Source of the DNA: Candidatus Methanoplasma sp.
Lineage (GTDB): Archaea; Thermoplasmatota; Thermoplasmata; Methanomassiliicoccales; Methanomethylophilaceae
DNA: 10,337 nt
Direction of reading: 5' to 3'
Assembly (NCBI GenBank): GCA_031288985.1
Contig: JAITQH010000097.1
Span: forward strand, 1 to 10,337
Within the stretch, counting starts at the first letter, position 1. Each line of letters opens with the position of its first letter. Position numbers and translations under genes: made by a program. The notes under the pieces are model-generated. The model was not told the DNA's origin, searched no databases, and saw only the letters and a program-made list of their open reading frames with translations. This document shows positions 6,465 to 10,337 of the stretch, one piece after another.

Positions 6465-7280
6465 TCAGAGCCTTGCGGCGGAGAGGCTGGCCTTGGCCTC
6501 GGCATATATGCGCTCGGTCGGCTCCAGCGATGTCCATCCCGGCTCCAGATGAGTTACCTCGAAGTTGAACTCCTTGGCGAACTCATCCAAAGAGCGTTTA
6601 GTCTCGGAATCGTCGCCCAGACCTGTGGATATCTCCATCACCTTGTGGTAGTCGCACATCTCAAGGATCGTTTTCATACGGTCGAAGTTCTCGCTCTCCA
6701 CTCCCTTGAACAGATCGCTCCGGCCGAAGAAGTCCCTCCATTTGGTGGACATCGCGGGAGTGTAGTACAGCACGCCGGTGTGCTTCTTCTGCAGGTCGTA
6801 ATAACGGTCGGTGCCGCCGAGAGCGACTCCGATGCAATCGTCGCACATCCTTCCGTCCGGCCCCTTGAATATGGATATGGTCTTGTCGAGACGTTCTTTG
6901 GCCCACTCCTCGATCCCTTTGTTGGCGTTGCCGCACAGCCCGTAGTACAGTATGAAGGCATCCACTTTGGACTGCATGAAGAGAAGGGTCTCCCTGAGAT
7001 CCGATTTGAGCATCTCCGGCTCCGCGTGGAGGCCCAGGCCCTTCATCAGGATGACGATGTTGTATCCGTCGTCGGGGATCTCCTCCGCTCCGTTGAGGAA
7101 CGCCCGCTCGTCCAGAAGCGTGTACTCTATCCCCTTGGACCTCAGTTTGAGCGACACGTCCTTGGAGCTTTCGCTGTCCAGCAGGAAGACGTTCTTCTCC
7201 TCCGGATCCGTGGACAGATTGTATATCAGCTCGTCCTCCAGGATCGGGCATACTATGGCGCCGAGAGTTCCCCTTGTCAT
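6465..7280 (-). CDS. DUF1638 family protein
   Basis: A 271-residue protein recognised as DUF1638, a family of unknown function frequent in methylotrophic methanogens and some anaerobic bacteria, often near corrinoid methyltransferase genes. Family-like segments are AFILYYGLCGN (108-118, Cys116) and CDDCIGVALGG (146-156, Cys146 and Cys149) followed by DRYYDLQKKHTGVLYY (158-173). The conserved cysteines could bind a metal or cofactor, but no function is established here. It has no signal peptide or membrane segment. The start is supported by a TATA box about 25 bp upstream with no leader. The gene begins 21 bases after the stop of the Zn/Cd ATPase, so read-through from the metal operon is also possible. 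No methyltransferase gene is in the window, so the usual context is lacking. Confidence 0.8.
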   Translation of the reverse strand: MTRGTLGAIVCPILEDELIYNLSTDPEEKNVFLLDSESSKDVSLKLRSKGIEYTLLDERAFLNGAEEIPDDGYNIVILMKGLGLHAEPEMLKSDLRETLLFMQSKVDAFILYYGLCGNANKGIEEWAKERLDKTISIFKGPDGRMCDDCIGVALGGTDRYYDLQKKHTGVLYYTPAMSTKWRDFFGRSDLFKGVESENFDRMKTILEMCDYHKVMEISTGLGDDSETKRSLDEFAKEFNFEVTHLEPGWTSLEPTERIYAEAKASLSAARL

Positions 7281-7300
7281 ACTTTCATAATGATAGTATG
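7278..7300. promoter_or_regulatory. Operator-like 23-bp imperfect palindrome over the DUF1638 start
   Basis: CATACTTTCAT (7278-7288) and ATGATAGTATG (7290-7300) are complementary at 10 of 11 positions around a single central base. The palindrome covers the start codon and the whole space back to the TATA box. A protein bound here would block transcription initiation, so a repressor site is the natural reading; the regulator is unknown. Confidence 0.55.
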
Positions 7301-7310
7301 ATTATATATG
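7301..7310 (-). promoter_or_regulatory. TATA box of DUF1638, overlapping the stop codon of the ATPase gene
   Basis: Minus-strand CATATATAAT is centred about 25 bp before ATG 7280 and shares bases with the TAA stop (7304-7302) of the upstream ATPase gene. No Shine-Dalgarno is visible, consistent with a leaderless transcript. Confidence 0.7.
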
Positions 7311-9209
7311 CTCTTGCATCAGGGCGGCAGGATCCTTCGGGAGGGCGCGTCCCGAGCCTTCCTCCGCGTGTTTTCGGACGCGCGGGGCGCGCAGCGCCCG
7401 CATGGAGTTGAGTATGGCTATGACGGCCACGCCCACGTCGGCGAACACCGCCTCGATCAGCGTTATGTATCCCAGCGCGCCCATGGAGAGGAACACCGCC
7501 TTCACCGCAAGAGCGAACACAATGTTCTCAATCGCTATGGAGCGCGTCCTCTTGGAGATGCGGATCGCCGTGGAGACCTTAGACGGCATGTCATCGGTGA
7601 TCACCACATCGGCGGCCTCTATGGCCGCGTCGGATCCGAGCGCGCCCATGGCTATGCCGACGTCGGAACGCGCCAAGGACGGCGCGTCGTTCACGCCGTC
7701 GCCTACGAAGGCCACCTTCCTCCCCTCCCCTATGAGGCGGTCCACTATGGCCATCTTGTCCCCGGGAAGGAGGTCTGTGAAGACCTCGTCTATTCCAAGT
7801 TCCTCCGCGACGTGCCGGCCCACGCGCTCGCAGTCGCCGGTGAGCATGCACACTCTGCCTATGCCCATGCGCTTGAGTTCGGACACCGCATGGGCGGAGT
7901 CTTTCCTCACGCGGTCGGATATGATCATGTATCCTACGTATGCGCCGTCTACCGCAATGTGAACCGCAGTGCCGAACTCTTCCGGCGGGATCGGCCGCAC
8001 CCCGTGCTCCTCCATGAGGCAGGAGCTGCCGAGGACGACCGTCCTGCCCTCCACGAATGCTGCCACGCCTTTGCCCCGGATCTCTTCCATGCCTTTGACG
8101 TTCGACCTTTTCGTTTCGCCTGCGTGCGCCCGCAGTATCCCCGCCGCAATAGGGTGGTTGGAATCCGTCTCCGCGTGTGCGGCCAGCCTTATCAGCTCTT
8201 CCTTTTCGATTCCCACAGGGTGCACCGACAGCACCTCGAACACGCCCTCCGTGAGCGTCCCGGTCTTGTCGAAAACCACCGTGTCCACGCCCGCAAGCGC
8301 GTCCAGATAGTTGCCGCCCTTGACGAGTATGCCTGCGCGGGACGCCCCGCCTATCCCTCCGAAGAAAGCCAGCGGGACCGATATGACAACGGCGCACGGA
8401 CACGATATCACAAGGAACATCAGGGCGCGGTAGAGCCAAGTCTCGAACGCACCGCCCAGGATCAGGGGCGGCAGAATCGCGAGCATCAGCGCGGCGACGA
8501 CCACCGCAGGGGTGTAATACCTTGCGAACTTGGTTACGAAGTCCTCGGAACGGGACTTCCTGCCGTATGCCTCGTCCATCATGCTCATTATGCGCATGGC
8601 CGCCGAATCTTCGTATTCGGACGTGACGGACACCGTCAGAGCGCCGTTGACGCATATGCATCCGCTCAGCACGGCGTCGCCGACGGAGGCGTCCCGCGGC
8701 ACGGACTCGCCCGTGAGCGATGATGTATCCACCATGGACCTCCCCTCGACGACCGTGCCGTCCAGGGGTATCCTTTCGCCGGGGCGCACAACTATTGCGT
8801 CGCCTATATGGACGTCCTGCGGGCCGACTGCGACTACGCCGTCCGGCGTAACCAGGTTCGCAGAGTCCGGCATCATCTCCATCAGGGATTTTATGGATCC
8901 CCGCGAGCGGTTCACCGCATAATCTTGGAAAAGCTCCCCGATCTGGTAGAACAGAAGGACCGCCGTCCCCTCCATATGCTCCCCGATGGCGAATGCGCCC
9001 AAGGATGCGATCGCCATGAGGAGGTTCTCGTTGAACGGTTTCCGGTGCCAAATATCGGCCGCGGCCTCCAGAAGCACATCGTACCCTACGATCGCATACG
9101 CCGCGCCGAAGATCGCCAGTTCATATTCGAATCGGAGATCGGCGATTATGCCGACGGCAAAAAAGACCGCCGCCGCAATTATCCTTGCCACACGGTCCGC
9201 TCCGAACAT
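7302..9209 (-). CDS. cadA: P1B-2 type Zn/Cd/Pb-exporting ATPase (CadA/ZntA-like), lacking a fused HMA domain
   Basis: A 635-residue P-type ATPase that pumps soft divalent metals out of the cell using ATP. Landmarks in order: actuator TGES (166-169), the metal site SCPCA in the membrane (C270, C272), phosphorylation motif DKTGTLT (D314), nucleotide-domain HP (H352-P353), hinge GDGVNDAP (503-510), Lys570 in ALAVKAVFL, and Asp591 in VFADVGVAV. The CPC motif together with this Lys and Asp is the pattern of the Zn/Cd/Pb (ZntA/CadA) class, not of copper pumps. CadA proteins usually carry an N-terminal HMA domain; here that domain is the separate gene just upstream, whose stop lies one base before this ATG and in another frame. 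Third gene of the operon arsR-HMA-cadA. Expected in the cytoplasmic membrane, induced by metal through the ArsR-type regulator. Confidence 0.94.
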   Translation of the reverse strand: MFGADRVARIIAAAVFFAVGIIADLRFEYELAIFGAAYAIVGYDVLLEAAADIWHRKPFNENLLMAIASLGAFAIGEHMEGTAVLLFYQIGELFQDYAVNRSRGSIKSLMEMMPDSANLVTPDGVVAVGPQDVHIGDAIVVRPGERIPLDGTVVEGRSMVDTSSLTGESVPRDASVGDAVLSGCICVNGALTVSVTSEYEDSAAMRIMSMMDEAYGRKSRSEDFVTKFARYYTPAVVVAALMLAILPPLILGGAFETWLYRALMFLVISCPCAVVISVPLAFFGGIGGASRAGILVKGGNYLDALAGVDTVVFDKTGTLTEGVFEVLSVHPVGIEKEELIRLAAHAETDSNHPIAAGILRAHAGETKRSNVKGMEEIRGKGVAAFVEGRTVVLGSSCLMEEHGVRPIPPEEFGTAVHIAVDGAYVGYMIISDRVRKDSAHAVSELKRMGIGRVCMLTGDCERVGRHVAEELGIDEVFTDLLPGDKMAIVDRLIGEGRKVAFVGDGVNDAPSLARSDVGIAMGALGSDAAIEAADVVITDDMPSKVSTAIRISKRTRSIAIENIVFALAVKAVFLSMGALGYITLIEAVFADVGVAVIAILNSMRALRAPRVRKHAEEGSGRALPKDPAALMQEHI

Positions 9210-9210
9210 G

Positions 9211-9432
9211 TCAGACCTTCTTCAGCTTCACTTTGGATTCAATCTTCTTTATCGCGGCCGCCGCGGATCTCTCTATGTCTCCGATATCCCGCTCGTCGGC
9301 ATCTATGACCAGCCTTGCGGTGATGAACACCACCGACGCCGATCTTACTCCGTCTATCTTCCTGACGGCTTCTTCCATCTTGGCCGCGCAGCAGGCGCAT
9401 CCAAGGTTCTCCAGCGTATATGCGTATCTCAT
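9211..9432 (-). CDS. Stand-alone HMA (heavy-metal-associated) domain protein
   Basis: A 73-residue protein consisting of one heavy-metal-associated domain, the small ferredoxin-like fold that carries soft metals to P1B ATPases. The metal loop is NLGCACCAAKME (9-20): the usual CxxC is C12 and C15, with an extra cysteine at C14. AVRKIDGVRSASVVF (22-36) matches the helix and strand that follow in this fold. It lies between the regulator (4-base gap) and the ATPase (1-base gap). The translation start is preceded by GGAGTGA, a good Shine-Dalgarno at 4-base spacing inside the end of arsR. It probably delivers metal to, or regulates, the ATPase encoded next. The C-terminus is Lys-rich. Confidence 0.88.
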   Translation of the reverse strand: MRYAYTLENLGCACCAAKMEEAVRKIDGVRSASVVFITARLVIDADERDIGDIERSAAAAIKKIESKVKLKKV

Positions 9433-9436
9433 CGAA

Positions 9437-9787
9437 TCACTCCGTCAGATGCTCCATGGCCACTTTCAGTACGGTGTTGACGTGGCTGTCGTCCAATGAA
9501 TAGTAGATGTTCTTGCCCTTTCTGCGAGACTTCACGAGTTTCATCTGTTTCAGCATCCTCAGCTGATGGGATGTGGCGGACACCGACATGCCGACGACCT
9601 CCGCTATCCCGCAGACGCATATCTCTCCGCCGTCCATGGACCAGAGTATCTTCAGCCTGGTGCTGTCGGACAGCACCTTGAACATGTCCGACAGATCGTA
9701 TACCAAGTTCTCGTCGGGCATTCTTTCCTTGGCTTCGGCCACCGCTCGGGCATGGGTCTCGGATGTATTGCATTCGTTCGCCGTCAT
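9437..9787 (-). CDS. ArsR/SmtB family metal-sensing repressor (CadC-like)
   Basis: A 116-residue winged-helix repressor that leaves DNA when it binds metal. The core FKVLSDSTRLKILWSM (36-51) and recognition helix SVSATSHQLRMLK (68-80) are typical. Residues of both classic metal sites are present. The alpha3N cysteines are ICVCG (C57, C59), with Cys6 in the N-terminal arm as a possible third ligand, as in CadC. The C-terminal alpha5 zinc site is D100, H102, H113 and E116, with the spacing of SmtB D104/H106/H117/E120. This predicts response to Cd/Pb and Zn, although CadC's second N-terminal Cys is absent. First gene of the operon with the HMA protein and the ATPase. GGTGAT five bases upstream is a good ribosome-binding site, and TATA box plus TTGAACA repeats upstream suggest autoregulation. 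Confidence 0.93.
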   Translation of the reverse strand: MTANECNTSETHARAVAEAKERMPDENLVYDLSDMFKVLSDSTRLKILWSMDGGEICVCGIAEVVGMSVSATSHQLRMLKQMKLVKSRRKGKNIYYSLDDSHVNTVLKVAMEHLTE

Positions 9788-9805
9788 TTTTAATCACCGT
9801 CATCA

Positions 9806-9837
9806 TTGAACAATTGAACAATAAATCAAATGTTCAA
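9806..9837. promoter_or_regulatory. Putative ArsR-family operator: three TTGAACA half-sites
   Basis: TTGAACA occurs at 9806-9812 and 9814-9820, and its inverse TGTTCAA at 9831-9837. TGAA...TTCA half-sites are typical of SmtB/CadC/CzrA operators. The cluster lies between the TATA box and the regulator start, so binding would block initiation of the metal operon. The spacing between the inverted arms (10 bases) is wider than in the best-known operators. Confidence 0.65.
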
Positions 9838-9840
9838 GTG

Positions 9841-9848
9841 TATATAAA
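9841..9848 (-). promoter_or_regulatory. TATA box of the arsR-HMA-cadA operon
   Basis: TTTATATA on the minus strand. A start site about 26 bp downstream falls near 9818, giving a leader of about 30 bases that contains the GGTGAT ribosome-binding site. Unlike the leaderless promoters elsewhere in the window, this one has a true leader. Confidence 0.65.
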
Positions 9849-10053
9849 TAATTTTGCCGCGTCCGGCGACGGCGGATCCGATGACGTTCGCACCCCCGAT
9901 CGTTTTGAATCGAAGGATTATTTAGGTATGCCTAATATACGTGGCGATATAATGATCGCGGTCGCCGCCGTCGGCGTGAATCCCGACGGGCGCACCGGAA
10001 TCCGACGGTTGAGAAAAGGCGATGGGCGCCGTGCGGCGGATCGGCGTCGCAAA
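9849..10053. other. Spacer between the divergent metal operon and the ACR3-like gene
   Basis: The whole divergent gap is 297 bp (9788-10084); this central part holds no credible gene. It contains a DtxR-like palindrome at 9922-9935 and is otherwise G+C-rich without clear signals. Confidence 0.5.
9922..9935. promoter_or_regulatory. DtxR-like palindrome TTAGGTATGCCTAA
   Basis: Arms TTAGG and CCTAA flank a 4-base centre in a locally AT-rich stretch. The sequence resembles the core of iron- or manganese-responsive DtxR/IdeR/MntR-family operators (TTAGG...CCTAA). It lies about 150 bp upstream of the ACR3-like gene, too far to overlap its TATA box, so its target is unclear. Confidence 0.4.
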
Positions 10054-10063
10054 GATATAAAAG
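10054..10063 (+). promoter_or_regulatory. TATA box of the ACR3-like gene
   Basis: GATATAAAAG is centred 26-27 bp before ATG 10085, exactly where a leaderless archaeal transcript would need it. This fixes the start codon of the partial gene. Confidence 0.7.
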
Positions 10064-10084
10064 CGAACAGCAGGTACGAACCCT

Positions 10085-10337
10085 ATGGGCGAAGGACTGG
10101 GCGCCGTCACAAAGATGCAGCCGCTGATAATAGTGGCGGCCGCCGGAGTCGGAGTGGCGCTCGGCCTGATGCAGTTCTTCAGGGACGGCCTCGGCGGACT
10201 GATGGAGCCTTTTCTTATGGCGCTCCTGTTCCTGATATTCCTGAAGGTCGACATCAGACAGATAGGCCGTTCGTTCAGGAATGTGAAGTTCACCTCCACG
10301 GAACTTGCCATTAATTTCATTTGGACCCCGTTCTTTG
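10085..10337 (+). CDS. ACR3/BASS-type transporter (probable arsenic resistance protein), N-terminal fragment
   Basis: Eighty-four codons are visible before the window ends. The protein starts with a short tail and a first membrane helix (about residues 14-29), then LMEPFLMALLFLIFLKVDIR (39-58) and IGRSFRNVKFTSTELAINF (60-78) followed by IWTPFF. This resembles the N-terminus of arsenite-permease-like proteins of the bile acid:sodium symporter/ACR3 superfamily, which export arsenite or related oxyanions. The location beside an ArsR-type metal regulator supports a resistance role, but the diagnostic ACR3 cysteine and Glu region lies outside the window. Start chosen because a TATA box lies 26-27 bp upstream and the sequence between has no ribosome-binding site. 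It is distinct in sequence from the other BASS-type gene at 1842-2855. Confidence 0.72.
   Translation, partial: MGEGLGAVTKMQPLIIVAAAGVGVALGLMQFFRDGLGGLMEPFLMALLFLIFLKVDIRQIGRSFRNVKFTSTELAINFIWTPFF

Noticed and set aside
7308..8723. Long plus-strand open frame (471 codons) opposite the ATPase gene
   Set aside because: It is the mirror of a well-conserved P-type ATPase in G+C-rich DNA; its translation is rich in His and Arg and resembles no family I know.
9209..9213. HMA/ATPase junction as a pseudogene frameshift
   Set aside because: Both parts start with ATG, have plausible spacing, and complete domains; separate HMA and ATPase genes after an arsR gene are a known arrangement. A sequencing error remains possible and is raised as a check.
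9881..9925. Fourteen-codon plus-strand open frame downstream of the AT-rich arsR promoter
   Set aside because: Too short, no ribosome-binding site, poor spacing to a TATA box, and it ends inside the DtxR-like palindrome.

Overview
The window looks like chromosomal DNA of an archaeon, most plausibly a methanogen of the order Methanomassiliicoccales or another Thermoplasmata relative. The evidence is indirect. Several start codons lie about 22-27 bp downstream of a TATA-like box with no room for a leader, as in archaeal leaderless promoters. Shine-Dalgarno sites appear mainly before genes inside operons or behind a real leader. A DUF1638 gene, common in methylotrophic methanogens, is present. 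All ten visible stop codons are TGA or TAA, never TAG. No tRNA, rRNA, CRISPR array, insertion sequence or phage gene was seen, and no marker gene fixes the taxon.

Left part (1-1874): an alkylation-repair pair on the minus strand, ogt (O6-alkylguanine-DNA alkyltransferase) followed by an AlkD-like alkylpurine glycosylase cut by the window edge. They overlap by four bases. Fifty bases away, on the plus strand, is a DUF1848 protein with a radical-SAM-like CX3CX2C motif at its C-terminal end.

Middle (1842-6363): a BASS-type (bile acid:sodium symporter fold) transporter on the minus strand overlaps the end of the DUF1848 gene tail to tail. Divergent from it is a two-gene operon on the plus strand, a MenA-type prenyltransferase and a UbiE/MenG-type methyltransferase. 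Together they resemble the last two steps of menaquinone synthesis and may make a membrane electron carrier. A 275-bp gap with an AT-rich island, a direct repeat and a strong hairpin terminator follows, then a minus-strand M18 aminopeptidase.

Right part (6465-10337): a DUF1638 gene with its own promoter and an operator-like palindrome at its start. Upstream of it is a minus-strand metal-resistance operon in the order arsR/cadC-like regulator, stand-alone HMA metallochaperone, and P1B-2 Zn/Cd/Pb-exporting ATPase. The regulator keeps recognisable residues of both classic metal sites of its family, and its promoter carries three copies of a TTGAACA half-site. Divergent from the operon, after a 297-bp spacer with a DtxR-like palindrome, begins an ACR3/BASS-like transporter that runs off the right edge. 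This part is therefore a metal/metalloid defence island.
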